A stretch of DNA of 64,000 bases from Ursus arctos. Its lineage: Eukaryota; Chordata; Mammalia; Carnivora; Ursidae. Of this stretch, positions 22,138-33,778 are shown piece by piece. The translations under genes and the position numbers were made by a program. Location: contig NW_026623078.1 of the NCBI RefSeq assembly GCF_023065955.2, forward strand, positions 11,046,199-11,110,198. The letters run 5' to 3'. The first letter of the stretch is position 1. Each line of letters starts with the position of its first letter. The notes beneath the pieces are model-generated. The model had not been told where the DNA came from. It did not search any database and worked only from the letters and a program-made list of their open reading frames with translations.

Positions 22138-25069
22138 AAAAAATATTTTTTTATAGATTCCACTATAAGAGAAATTATATAGTATTGTCTTTTTCTGACT
22201 TATTTCACAAAACACAATGTCCTCAAGGTCCATATATGTTGTTGTATTATTTTTTATGGCTGAACAATATTCCATTTTAAGTATATACCACATCTTTTTT
22301 ATCCATGCATCCATAGATGAACACCTAGGTTGTTTCCATGTTTTGTCTATTGTAAATAAGCTACAAATAGCGTGGGGGATATATATACATTTTTAAGTTA
22401 GCATTTTTGTTTTCTTAAGATAAATGCCCAAAAGTGGAATTTCTGGATCATATAATAAGTAGTTCTGCTTTCAGTATTTGAGGGGACTGCATACTATTTT
22501 CCATAGTGACTGTACCAATTAACATCACCACCAACAGTGCATAGGTTTTCCCTATTCTCATCATTCTCACCAACATTCATTATTCCTAGTCTTTTGATAA
22601 AAGCCATTCTAAGGTGTGAGGTTATAACTCATTATGGTTTTGATTTGTATTTCCCTGACAATTAATGATGTAGAGCATCTTTTCATGTACCAACAGGCCA
22701 TCTGAATGTCTTCCACAGAAAATGTTTATTCAGACTTACTGCCTTTCTAATTGGATTGTTTGGGGTTTTTTTGTTATTGAGTTGTAGGAGTTCTTTATAT
22801 GCTTTGGATATAACTTCTAAAAGGATATATGATTTGCAAATATTTCTCCCATTCTTCAGGTTTTCTTTTAATTTTATTGTTGGCTTCCTTTGCTGTGCAA
22901 AGCTTTTTAGTTTAACATAGTCTCACTTGTTTACTTTTACTTGTGTTGCTTTTGCTTTTGGTGTCAAATTTATAAAATAATTGCCAAGACTGACATCAAG
23001 GAGACTACTGAGTGTGTTTTCTTCTAGGAGCTTCAAGTCTCACATTCAAGTCTTTAATCCATTTTGAGTTAATTTCTTGGGTATGGTAAGATAGTGGTCC
23101 AGTTTCATACTTTTGCATGTGGCTGTCCAGTTTTCCCAACACCATTTATTGAAGAGACTGTCCTCTCTCGTTGTATAGTCTTGGTTTCTTTGTTGTAAAT
23201 TAATTCACCATATATGCACACGTTAATTTCTGGGCTATTTTGTTCCATTGATTTTTTTTTGTCTGTTTTTATGCCAAAATCATATACTGTTTTCATTACT
23301 ATAGCTTTGTAATATAGTTTGTAATCAGGGAGCATGATGCCTCAGCTTTGTTCTTTCTCAAGATTGCTTTGGCTATTTGGGGTCTTTTGTGGCTCCATAC
23401 AAATTTTAGGATTGCTTATTCTATTTCTATGAAAAAATTTCATTGGAATTTTGATAGAAATTGCACTGAATCTATAGATTGCTTTGCATATTATGAACAT
23501 TTTAACAATATTAAATCCTCCAAATCATGAACATTAAACATTCTTTCCATTTATTTGTGATTTCTATTCTTTTAAATTTGTTCAGGTATGTTTGATGGCC
23601 CAGAATGTGTTATATTTTGGAGAATATTCCAAATATGCATTCTTCTGTTGTTGGATGAAGTAGTCTATGGATGTCAAGCATATCTAGTTGTTGAGTTCAA
23701 CTATATCCTTACTGATTTACTTACTGCTCAATCTATTTCTAAGAGAGTGGTGTTGAAGTCTCCGGCTATAATAGTGGATTCATCCATTTCTTCTTGCAGT
23801 TCATTTAGCTTTTGTCTCATGTAGCTTGATGCTTTGATGTTAGGCATATACACATTCCCAATTGTTATGTCATCTTGAAAAATTGACCCCTTTATCATTA
23901 TATAATATCTTTCTTTATCCCTGATAACTTTGTTTACTTCAAAGACTCCTTTATCTGAAATTAATAGAGGTGGTCCTGCTTACTTTTGATTAATACTGGC
24001 ATGGCATATTTTTCTTCATCTATATACTTTAGTCTGTATGTGTCTTTATATTTAAAGTGGTTTCCTGTAGATGGCATAGGGTCGTGTCCTGTTTTTTGAT
24101 GCACTCTGACAATCTTTGTTTTTGAATCGGTTCATTTAGACTAGTGACATTCAAAATGATTATTGATATAGTTGGATTAATATATACCATATTTGCTTAG
24201 TATTCTCTGAGATTTCTGGGTTTGTGGTTTGGTGTCTGACATTAATTTGGGGGAAATTCTCAGTCATTATGTGTTTTGTATATTTCTTGTGTTCCTTTCT
24301 CTTTCTTCCCTGTCAGATTTTCTCATTATGCATATATTACACCTTTGTAGTTGTCCCATAGTGCTTGGATATTTTGTTTTTATTTTTGTTTTGTTTTTTA
24401 GTTTTTGTTTTCTTTGCTTTTCATTTTAGAAGGATTCTATTGATATAACTTCTAGCTCATATAGTCTTTCCTCAACCATATCCGGTCTACTAATAAGCCC
24501 ATCAAAGGAATTCTTGATTTCTGTTATAGTTTTTTAATCTTTAGCATTTCTTTTTAGTCTTTCTTAAGATTTCCATATCTCTGCTTATATTGCTCATCTG
24601 TTCTTGCATGCTATTTTACCTATTAAACCCCTTAGCATATTAATCATGGTTTTTAAATTCCCTATCTGATAATTCTAACATCCTAGCCATGTCTGGTTCT
24701 GATGCTTGCTTTGTCTCTTCAAATTGTGTTTTCACCTTTTGGTATGACTTGTAAGTTTTTCTTGATAGCCAGACAGGATATACTACGTATAAGAAAATAA
24801 CGTAAATAGGCTTTTAGTAATGTAGTGGTGAAGTTTAGGTCAAGAGAAACTGTTCTACAGTCTTATGATTAGGTGTCAGTCATCTAGTAAACTTATGCTT
24901 TTGGACTGTGAACATTTCAAGTGCTTCTCAGTATTTTTATCCTCAGTTATGTGGGACAGGATGGCTAGAGTGGGCTGGAGTTGGGTATTTCTCTTCCCCA
25001 GGTCAATTAGTTTCTGATAATATCCCTGTAGGTTAGGCTTTGGTTAACTTGTTTCCTCTGGGGGCAGGC

Positions 25070-25243
25070 TTTTTTTTTTTTTAATTCAATTAGCCAACAT
25101 ATAGTACATCATTAGTTTCAGATGTAGTTTTCAATAATTTATCAGTTGCGTATTAACACCCAGTGGTCATCACATCATGTGCCCTACTTAATACCCTTCA
25201 CTCAATTACCCCATCCCCTCCAACCACCTCCCCTTCAGCAACC
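25070..25243 (-). mobile_element. L1 3' end, left arm of inverted pair
   Basis: A T11-12 run is followed by AATTCAATTAGCCAACATATAGTACATC...AACACCCAGTGGTCATCACATC and a C-rich tract. This is the antisense 3' terminus of a carnivore L1. It faces a second L1 3' end of opposite orientation at 25285. Confidence 0.88.
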
Positions 25244-25284
25244 CTCAGTTGGGAAGGGTGGTGGTGGTGGGGCAGGTCAGCCCA

Positions 25285-25468
25285 GTGATGGTTATTAAGG
25301 AGGGCACGTATTCCACGGAGCACTGTTTGTTATATGCAAACAATGACTCATGGAACCCTACATCAAAAACTAATGATGTACTGTATGGTGACTAATGTAA
25401 TAATAAATAAATAAACAGAACATAACATAATAAAAGTAAACAAATAAATAAATAAAAATAAAAATAAA
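25285..25468 (+). mobile_element. L1 3' end, right arm of inverted pair
   Basis: GTGATGGTTATTAAGGAGGGCACG...ATCAAAAACTAATGATGTACTGTATGGTGACTAATG is followed by an (AATA)n/A-rich tail to 25468. It is a different 3' UTR subfamily from the left arm, so the pair is more likely two insertions than one inverted insertion. Confidence 0.88.
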
Positions 25469-26053
25469 CTGCTTATTATCAACAACAAGAAAAAGTTTAT
25501 TACCTTTAGTTAAGAGTATTCTGGTGTCTTTCAGAATGGTTTGTTTTCCCTTGCCCCTGCCGGAAGTCTGAGAAAATTTTTCTCTGACAATTATCCTGTG
25601 AATCCAGCAAGATTTACTCCTGAAAGTAAATTTCACCATACTGTGTGGCTAACCCCTCAGTGCCCAGGTCCCCTAGAATCTTTAACTGTAAGTATTGCCC
25701 ACACTGAACCTCCAGCAATGCATCAATTACCGTTCAGGTTTCTTACCTTGGCACTTGTTCTTGTGATGGTTTCACTAGTGAGTATCTGTTCTGGGAAGCT
25801 GCAACTCCCAGTCTGTCTATCCAATCTTGTAGGGTATTAGTTTGTCCTGTGTCTTCCCCTCTCATGGATCCAAGGGTGGGTGTTGATTTTTTATCATTCA
25901 GCTTTTTACTCATTGTTAGAATGGAATGGTGACTTTCAAGCTTCTTGTATATGGGACCGGAAACTGGAAGTCTAGCTTGTCTTTTCATTATCATAAAAAT
26001 GTCTTTTAAAAATTTAAAATTTAAAATTTTGAGGAACCTAGTTTATGATTTTT

Positions 26054-26060
26054 TTCTTTC

Positions 26061-26097
<37 letters not shown>

Positions 26098-26122
26098 TTT
26101 CTTTCTTCTTCTTTCTTTCTTC
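26054..26122. repeat. (CTTT)n microsatellite
   Basis: Polypyrimidine tetranucleotide repeat with a few CTT interruptions at its right end, lying between two L1 pieces. The plus-strand Phe/Ser/Leu frame across it is an artefact. Confidence 0.95.
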
Positions 26123-26139
26123 TGATGTGCCATTATTGT

Positions 26140-29100
26140 CATATTTAAGGAATTTTTCCTTAATCCTAGGTCAAAACTATTTTCTTCTATGTTTTAATTT
26201 TTAAAAATTCAATTTTTTATTTTATATTTAGGTCTATGAATCAAAGGTTTTGTTATTATTTTTGTTTGTTTTGTTTCTTTGCATATGGATATGCAATTGC
26301 TCCAGTGACATATATACGTTTGTGTGTGTGTGTGTGTGGTGTTTTGTTTTGTTTTTTGGAAAATTTTTCTTTCTCTACTGAGTTAACTTTTTTTAGATAC
26401 ATATGTTAACCATAGATGTACGGATGTATGAAAGGCTCTCTATTCTGTTTCATTGCTATATAGTTCTATCATGATGCTAATGTCATAAATTTTTAATATT
26501 TAAATTAAGCCTTGAGATAGGTAGTGTTAGTCCTCCAACTTTATTTTTTTCAGGGTAGCTTTTTTTATTCTGGGTTATTTTCATTTCAATGCCACTGATG
26601 GAATCTGTTTGTCAAATTTTGCAAAAAGTCTGCTGAGATTTTTATTAATATTGCATTGAATCTATAAATGAATTTGGAAAGAATTGAAATCTTAACAGTA
26701 TTTAATTTTCTAATCCACAAAATTTCTTTCTATTTATATAGATTTTAATTTATCTCATCACTGTTTGAAAGTTTTAATATAGGTCCTTTTATCAGTTTTG
26801 TCACCTACTTTATATCCCTAATTATGTCATGTGCTTCCAAAGCTATTGTTCTCTTTAACTTAAATGCTTAATTGCTTGTTGCTGGGATATGTAAAAAAAA
26901 AACTAGCTTTCATTGTGATATATCCCACAACTTTGCTGAACTTGCTTATTAGTTCTAACAGAATTTTGGTAGATTCCATGAGATTTTCCATTGGCAATCA
27001 TGTCATCTGTGAACACAGTTTTAATTCCTTTCCATCTTGATGCATTTTTCTTCCTTGCTTCGTTGTGTAGGTTAGAATCACCAATATAATGTGGTTTCCA
27101 TAAAATGAGTCAAGATATCTTTGTCTCATTTATGATCAAAGTAGGCAAGCATTTGATCTTTCACCATTAAGTATGATGTTAGCTCTTTTTCTCTACCTCT
27201 CCCTGTCCCACTTCTAAGGTTGAGGAATTTCCCTTCTATTTCTGATACGCTAAGACTTTAATCATCAGTGGATGTTGGCTTTTGTCAAATATTCCTTTTT
27301 GCTTCTATTGAGAACATCCAGCATCTTTTTACTAATTTGTTAATATTTTGAGTTATAGTGATTGATTTTTTTTAATGTAGAGCCTATCTTGCAGTCCTTG
27401 GGTAAATCTCACTTGCTCATGTTTGTTTATATCTGTTTGATATATTATTCCTGGATTTTCCTTCATAAAATTTGGTTTAGAATTTTCATGCCTATGTTAA
27501 TGAGAGATATTGGTGAGTTTTCTTCTCTTGTGATAACTGACAGGTTTTGTGATGAGGGTATCTTGGTCTTGTAGAATGAATTGGAAACTATTCCCTACTG
27601 TTTGATTTTCTGTAAGATTTTATAGAGGATTGTCATTATTTCTTCTTTAAATTATTGTTAGAATTCAGCAGTAAAGCCATATGAACATGGAGTTTCTTTA
27701 TAGAAAAGAACTGAACTACAACTTCAGTTTCTGTAATAATGTCAGAACTACATAGATGATGCACTTTTTGAATGAGGATTGGTAGTTTGTGTCTTTCAAA
27801 GAAATTGTTCATTTTATTGAGGTTCTTAAGCTTATGAGCATGAAGTTATTCATAATATTCTCTTTTGTATTAAACATCTGTAGAATCTATGCCAATCCAT
27901 CCCTCTTATTCCTGATATTAGCAGTTTGTGTCATGTCTCCTTTTGTCCATAACCAGTCCTGTTAAAGGCTTATCTTTTTTTTTTTTTTTTTTGTATTCTC
28001 AAAGAACTCGTTTTTGGGTTTACTGATTTTTATTTATTTATTTAATTTTTAAGATTTTATTTATTTATTCAACAGAGATAGAGACAGCCAGTGAGAGAGG
28101 GAACACAAGCAGGGGGAGTGGGAGAGGAAGAAGCAGGCTCATAGCGGAGGAGCCTGATGTGGGGCTCGATCCCATAACGCCGAGATCACGCCCTGAGCCG
28201 AAGGCAGACGCTTAACCGCTGTGCCACCCAGGGGGCCCTATTTTCTATTTCTTATTTCATTGCTTTATACTATGATTTTTAATATATCCTTTCAGTTGCT
28301 TATTTTTATTGTATTTGCTGTTCTTTTTCTAGATGGCATTTGGGGATCACTGATTTTAAAATTTTGTTCTTTTTAGTATATCTGTTTATTGCTATAATAT
28401 TTCCCTAAGTACTACTTTTAGCATCCCACAAACTTTGATTTTTTTTTCCATTTTCACTACATTGAAAATACATTGTTTTTTTCCATATAATTGGGGATTT
28501 TTCAGATATCTTTCGTTATTGCTAGTTTAATTATATTTTTCAGAATTTGAAGTAAAAACTCAGTGTAAGTTGATTCCTTTTAAAATGTATTGAGATTTAT
28601 TTTGTGGTTTAGATTATGTTTCAGCCTTTCTTCCTCTTGCTGGGGTAGTAAAGTAGTAGCTAAAGTAGTATTGACTCGCAAGGTGCATGCTCCTTTTGGG
28701 TCTGCAAAAGGAAGTGATAGGGCACTAGAGCTCCCCCTGCTGGCCTCTTGACTTCACTTTTAAAGGTTTCCTTTTATTAATTTTCACACATCCTAATCTT
28801 CATTCTACTGTACATAACTTGTAGCTTGTCTTTGTTCCTTGGCTGTTTATAAAAATTTCTATTTCGAGTAATTTGATTAAAACCCTGCATTAAGCTTCTC
28901 AGATCTGTGAAGTTTATAGTTTTCATAAAATTAGAGAATGTCAGGCAATTATATCTTAAAGTACTTTTTAAAAAGCTTTTTTTGGAGCCTGAATACCATA
29001 TATTAGGTTGGTTGAAATTGTACCTATGGTTAATAATACTCTGTTAAATTTTTTTTCTCTCCACATTTCTATTTGATAATTTGTATTGCTTTGTATTCAC

Positions 29101-29473
29101 AGATTCCAACTTGTGTATATCTAATCTGCTATTAATCCATGCAGACATATTTAGTTTTAGCTCTAGAAGTTTGATTTGGGTCTTTTTTATACCACAACTC
29201 TACTTCAATTTTTGAACACATGCAATAGAGTTATAGTAACTACTTAAATATATTTGTCTGCTAATTTCTGTCAATTCTGGATGAGTAATGACTTTTCCTC
29301 CTCATTATGGGACATATTTTGCTTTTTTTTTATCTCTCTGGTAATCATTGATAACATTCTAGATATTGTGAATTTTTTCTCATGGTACTGAATATTTTAT
29401 TATTCCTATCAATGCCTTTTAGTGTTATTTGGGATACATTTAAATTACTTGGAATTGGTTTGATCCTTTTTAT
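26140..29473 (-). mobile_element. Old L1 (L1M), ORF2 to 5' part, first piece
   Basis: Antisense ORF2 phrases appear in order, for example TTGCATTGAATCTATAAATGAATTTGG (26650), TTGTCTCATTTATGATCAAAGTAGG (27120) and the endonuclease region at 28380-28560. Leader text then runs to GGAATTGGTTTGATCCTTTTTAT at 29473. The expected continuation (TATCTTGATCTTAAGACTTTTTAAGGTGGGACCAG) appears at 32634, beyond the PABPC4 retrocopy. Confidence 0.8.
28045..28238 (-). mobile_element. CAN-SINE, minus strand
   Basis: On the minus strand the head (GGCCCCCTGGGTGGCACAGCGG) lies at 28238 and the AATAAATAAAATCTTAAAAATT tail at about 28045. The body is little diverged from the copy at 21949 (CTCCCACTCCCCCTGCTTGT). 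It sits in the old L1. I could not fix the target duplication. Confidence 0.92.
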
Positions 29474-29787
29474 GGAAAAAATTTTCATTGAAAAACTTAA
29501 GACTAAGGTACATTAAATAAAATAAATTTCTGGAGGGAAAAATCAAAGCCCAGAATAGGGAAAAAAAATAGGTAACATTGTCTGGGCAATAGCAGAACCC
29601 AGAGAATATATTCCTTTAACTGAAAAATGCTAGGTACTTCATCATTGACCTTTAGATACAAAATGACCTACAAGACATAATTTGTGGTTCTTGGTGTTGA
29701 AGTCCACAGGTTAAGCTAGGAAATCTTCAAACCTTTAGCTGAACTCCATAAGGGGTTATCTGGCCCTTGAATTTTTTTTGTCCTTGT
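29474..29787 (-). other. Probable 3' UTR of the PABPC4 retrocopy
   Basis: About 310 bases lie between the relic stop codon (29788-29790) and the old L1 boundary at 29473. They belong to neither the L1 nor any repeat I know, so they most likely derive from the parent mRNA's 3' UTR. No long poly(A) remnant (T run on the plus strand) survives at the far end, which is the weak point of this reading. Confidence 0.55.
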
Positions 29788-31629
29788 TTAAGAGGTAGCA
29801 ACAGCAACTATCTTCTGGGCAGCTTCTTTCTTGGCATGAGGAAGGGTAGAACAGCCAGAGCTTGGTCCACCTTAGAGTGCAGGGATTCAGTAGACTCTGG
29901 CATGTGCAGCAGGTCAGACTTGCCAGTCCTTGTAGTCTTTCTGACTGGTTTGAACGCATTGTTTGGATGAACAGAACGACTGTTCTCCCAGCACCTGCTT
30001 TTGTTCCTGGGAGGTGCTGTGGCCAGCATGGAAGTGGCCAGGGGCTCTAGTGCCTTCACATGCAAAGTAGGCTGGGATGCCTGCAAAGGCTGTATGGCAG
30101 ACAGTGCAAGGGCTGCAGACACTGGGAGCCTATCTGTAAGGTAGCAGCAGCAACAGCAGCATGAGGCGCTAAGTACTGTGCTCTGGCTGTGGGAACACCA
30201 ACTCTCTGAGTGGCAGTAGGGAGGCCATGAGAGGATGGAACATTACCAGCTGGAGCCAGATGGCAAAGGGTTGGACAAGCACAGACTGGCCGATAGCACA
30301 TGGTATTCCTCGGAAGCCTTGAAGTCTCCCACCTTGCTGCCAACATAGATTAAGCCTCATTAAGCCTGAGGCTTAATCTATGCCTCATCTGTGCTAACTG
30401 GTAAGGTGTATAATGTAAAAGTCTTCCTGGAGCTTGTGGAGCTGCTGGTACAAAGTAGCTCCCAGCTGCAGGCTGAAACTGATTTAAGATGGCTTTGGCC
30501 ATCTGTTGTATATAGTTGCTGGTCAGGTGAGCCTTTCTGTTTTCCTTCCTGTGGGCCTGGGCAGCATACAATGGCTTAGAGTCACCATGCCTGCATTCAT
30601 CTCAAGGATTACTTTGATCGCCTCTTTGGGAGAGGAGAAACACAGGAAGCCAAATTCTCGGCTTTTCCCATCCTCCAGCATTACCTTAGCACAGGTGAGT
30701 AATCTGAAAGGAGAAAACGCTTCCCTTAATTTATCACCATCAGTGGGATTACGCAAGTTCTTTACGTAGAGATCCACCTCTTGATATCGATGAATTCTCT
30801 CACTCCTGCTATTCAAATTTCCACTTTATCTCAACCCATCATTCACTTTTTTCTCTGTAAAGGGCCTATAAATATGACTTCCCCTGTGATTTCTTTCTCA
30901 TTCATCTCTTCTGGGCTTCTATTGGCATACTCATGCTTTTCACAGCTCACAAAGTCAAAGCATTTGGATTTCCCACCGGGATTTCTCATCACCTTGACAC
31001 TTAGGGTCTTGCCAAATTGGCTGAAAAGCTCTTTCAGACTCTCATCATTCACCTCTTCCTTGAAGTTTTTGATATCAACATTGGTGAATTCCTTGGCTTG
31101 GGCTCCAAATTCAGCTTCCCACTCTGGAGATTTGAATCTGCTCACAAACACTGCAGAGTCATTGAGGAGCATGCAGTTTATCTTCCAGAGGACTTGTCAG
31201 CAGCCTCCTGGGTCTCCAAGTGGACAAATGCATAACCCTTAGAGTTGTTCTCATCACAGACCACCTTGCAGGACAGAGTGTTTCCAAAAGCAGAAAAAGT
31301 ATTCCAAACTGCCTTGTTTCCTAGAGATCTGTCCACGTTCTGGATGAAGACAGTTCTCATACCAGATTTTCTCAAAGACAGAGAATGCATGATACAAAGT
31401 GGCTTTCCCTTAATCACATTAAATTTCGTAATGTCCAAGGCACACCCAGCAACAGCAGGCTGCTGGAAGTTGACAGAGTTATAACCCAGGGAGCTCTATG
31501 ATCATGTTACACAAACTTGAATGGAAAACACAGATACCACAGGACTGAGTTTTTCATCCAGCAAGGCCTCCCTGCCTTTCAAGTGCAGGTCACTCCCATA
31601 CAGGGGCAGCTGGGGGCTGCAGCATTCAT
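29788..31629 (-). pseudogene. PABPC4: PABPC4 processed pseudogene (poly(A)-binding protein 4)
   Basis: The parent protein binds mRNA poly(A) tails and, through its C-terminal MLLE domain, partners such as translation factors. The relic ATG is at 31629-31627 (MNAAAPS). RRM1 follows ([25 protein letters not shown]), then RRM2 ([29 protein letters not shown]), RRM3 ([35 protein letters not shown]) and RRM4 (DLYVKNLRNPTDGDKLREAF, KVMLEDGKSREFGFLCFSSP). The linker is next ([32 protein letters not shown]), then a shortened MLLE (LLHMPESTESLHSKVDQALA) and a TAA at 29788-29790. The linker and RRM3 wording is PABPC4, not PABPC1. No introns are present, there are many frame changes, and about 1,842 bases remain against roughly 1,930-1,980 in the parent. 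It is flanked by direct repeats within an old L1. I judge it non-coding. Confidence 0.9.
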
Positions 31630-32310
31630 CTCCCTTGCGCCCGCCACCTCAAGCCCCACCAGGAGGATGTCCTGTAGGGATCACACAGGTCAAAGGGGCT
31701 CTTCTCAGAGCTGTGGCCCAGGCCACACCCACGGCTGGCACAGATGAAGCTAGGAGAAGCTGTGGCTCAGAGAGACGGAGGACTGCAAAGAGTTCAGGGA
31801 CAGTTCGGCACAACAGCAACACCACAGACAAGAGGCTCTCAAAACCAATATGACCCTCCTGGGAGTTTGCAATTTTCAGCTGTCCATCAGGATGCTGCCA
31901 AATGTTGCTCACAGGGGTCCCCAGGACATGCATTGCTCTGTAGATACAGGCATGGGGCTCTTGGCAGTTTAAGATTACAGCAACCAGTGGAAGGGGGAAA
32001 CAAAAATTTTTTCAGAGCCACTATGCAAGCCCTGGGTGGACCGACCATGCAGTTGTCCCTTGCACCCAGTGTGGGCAGTTCCCAAGCCTGAGGGAGACCG
32101 GGTGCAGCTGCTGCTGGCTCACCAGCCAACCCACAGTGAACCTGGCCAGACGGCTTCCCTGACTGGCGTGCAATAAGGATTCTCACTTTCTTTCCCTTTT
32201 CCATTTTATTCAATTTTTTTATTCTAATTTTCTTAATTTTATATGTTTTTTATTTTAAAATATTTATTTTCCTTTCTTTTCTACTCTTCCTCCTCCTCCT
32301 TCTTCTTTTT
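31630..32310 (-). other. GC-rich leader upstream of the PABPC4 relic start
   Basis: Directly upstream of the relic ATG the DNA stays GC-rich (GCTTGAGGTGGCGGGCGCAAGGGAG just before ATG) to about 32190, then becomes A/T-rich. It lies inside the insertion defined by the direct repeats, so it was probably copied with the mRNA, as a long 5' UTR. Overlapping small frames (31649-31933 and 31887-32213, minus) look like GC effects. I cannot confirm the parent 5' UTR from memory. Part of it could be another repeat. Confidence 0.45.
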
Positions 32311-32532
32311 GTTTATTTATTCTTAAAGATTTTATTCTTTATTTATTTGAGAGAGAGAGAGAAAGTGGAGTGAGAGAGAGAGAGAGCATGCATGAGTGGT
32401 GGTGGGAGAGGGAAAAGCAGACTCCCTGCTGAGCAGGGAGCCTGAGGAGGTGGGGGGCTCAATTCCAGGATCCTGGGATCATGACCTGAGCAGATGGCAG
32501 ATGCTTAACTGACTGAGCCACCCAGGTGCCCC
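32311..32532 (-). mobile_element. CAN-SINE, minus strand
   Basis: On the minus strand the head GGGGCACCTGGGTGGCTCAG lies at the right and AATAAATAAAGAATAAAATCTTTAAGAATAAA at the left, with a (CT)n-rich middle (32351-32390). It is inside the PABPC4 insertion, so it is younger than the retrocopy if the direct-repeat boundaries are correct. Confidence 0.93.
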
Positions 32533-32635
32533 TCCTTCCTTTTTTTAAATCTCTCTCTCTTTGGTTAAGCTGCTGGGCCTGAGAGTGACAAGGCCAGAGA
32601 GTCTCTGGGCAGAGAGATGGCTTGATTTTTTTTAT

Positions 32636-33109
32636 ATCTTGATCTTAAGACTTTTTAAGGTGGGACCAGAACTGAGTTTGGTTCAGCTCTCACTTTTTCC
32701 TGAAGCAAGATCCTTCTCTGGGCTCCACCCAATGCCTAAGAATCATAAGAGTTCCCATTGCCTGCTGAAGAGTCATTGCCCGGCTGTATGAGCAGTAGGG
32801 ACTGCTGTCTTTGATCGTCTCATGTGATGCTGTGGCTTCCAGAACTTTCCTCCAGAACATGCACGCCCTGATCAGTGCTTTGCTGAATATTCAAAGCTAA
32901 CTGCAGATTTCTTAATTTCTCACTCTATGCATCTTTCTCCTCTTTGTTAATATATCTTCTAAATTGATGCTGCTTCGGTGCCCTTGGAATCTCAGCTCCC
33001 TTTCTTCAACTCAGCAGGTTTTTTTCAGCTCATTATTTTTTATTATTTATTTATCTATCTATGTATCTATGTATGTATGTATCTATCATCTATCTATCAT
33101 CTATCTATC

Positions 33110-33152
<43 letters not shown>

Positions 33153-33260
33153 ATCTATCTATTTATCTATTGTCATTTTGAAGTATGGGGGTCAATCTAG
33201 TCCATGTGCATTTCATTGTCTTCTGGCTTTCATGGCTTTATATAAATAGCCAGCTTGTTA
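32636..33260 (-). mobile_element. Old L1 5' leader, continuation beyond the PABPC4 retrocopy
   Basis: CTTGATCTTAAGACTTTTTAAGGTGGGACCAG, CAAGATCCTTCTCTGGGCTCCACCCAATGCC and CCTGATCAGTGCTTTGCTGAATATTCAAAG follow the old L1 5' leader in antisense order and continue the copy that stops at 29473. A tetranucleotide microsatellite interrupts it at 33048. Confidence 0.7.
33048..33172. repeat. (TCTA)n microsatellite
   Basis: Tetranucleotide TATC/TCTA repeat with GTAT and TCATC interruptions. A long pure run lies at about 33112-33151. The frames coding repeated Ile-Tyr-Leu-Ser are artefacts of the repeat. Confidence 0.97.
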
Positions 33261-33576
33261 TTCTTTCTGTTGTTCTGTTAAATGTAGCATGCCCTTATTT
33301 TCTTCCTGCTTTTTAAATATTTATGTCACTTTGCTTGTATTGGCTGCTTTATTTCTTCTTCTGTTCTCCTGATAGTATTGTGGCATAGTAATAATGCTGC
33401 TTCTCAGAATCAGTGAGGTGAGAGGATGATTATTTTGATGAAATTGTCTGAGTTAGGGCTACATTGCCTTCAGGGATAGAAGACCAGTCCTATATCAATT
33501 GCAGGCTTGTCCTCTGTGCTGGACGGTTTTTCCTTATTCACTGAAGGAATGTAGGACTTTTCTCTGTACCTTTTCC

Positions 33577-33762
33577 TTTTTTTTTTTTTAAGATTTTATT
33601 TATCTATTTGAAAGAGTGAGAGAGAGAGAGAGCACACGAGAAAGAGGAGGATCACAGGAGAAGCTGAGCAGGGAGCCTGACAAGGGGCTTGATCCCCAGA
33701 CTCCGGGATCATGACCTGAGCTGAACGCAGATGCTTAACAGACTGAGCCACCCAGGAATCCC
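33577..33762 (-). mobile_element. CAN-SINE, minus strand, with probable target duplication
   Basis: The head GGGATTCCTGGGTGGCTCAG is at the right and a T12/AAGATTTTATTTATC tail complement at the left. Flanking TCTCTGTACCTTTTCCT (from 33561) and TCTCTACCATTTCCT (from 33764) form an imperfect direct repeat. Confidence 0.92.
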
Positions 33763-33778
33763 ATCTCTACCATTTCCT

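Larger units (their letters stand above)
21770..25990 (-). mobile_element. Old L1 (L1M), long copy from 3' UTR to 5' leader
   Basis: The antisense order runs 3' UTR (CCCACCCCCTATCTCTGACAAG), ORF2 3' end (22200-23100), RT (peptide at 23335-23105 with LPDYKLYYKAIVMKTV), endonuclease (23590-24180), ORF1-like (24430-24800) and 5' leader (24800-25990). It is interrupted by a SINE at 21949 and a head-to-head pair of L1 ends at 25070-25468. Coding capacity is lost throughout. Confidence 0.8.

Noticed and set aside
25070..25468. Single L1 insertion with twin-priming inversion
   Set aside because: Both arms contain a true L1 3' terminus with its own tail, whereas twin priming inverts an internal upstream part.
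25541..25840. 99-codon plus-strand frame with a hydrophobic stretch
   Set aside because: It lies in the antisense of an old L1 5' leader, whose diverged counterpart at 2.3-2.5 kb does not keep the frame.
29756..31629. PABPC4-like frames as a functional gene
   Set aside because: The homology jumps between reading frames many times, with stops and a shortened MLLE region, so no long frame survives.
31517..32213. Frames of 76-115 codons in the GC-rich leader
   Set aside because: Several overlapping frames on both strands in one GC-rich block are expected by chance. No motif is seen.
33048..33172. CRISPR-like regular repetition
   Set aside because: It is a tetranucleotide microsatellite without spacers. 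The host is a mammal.
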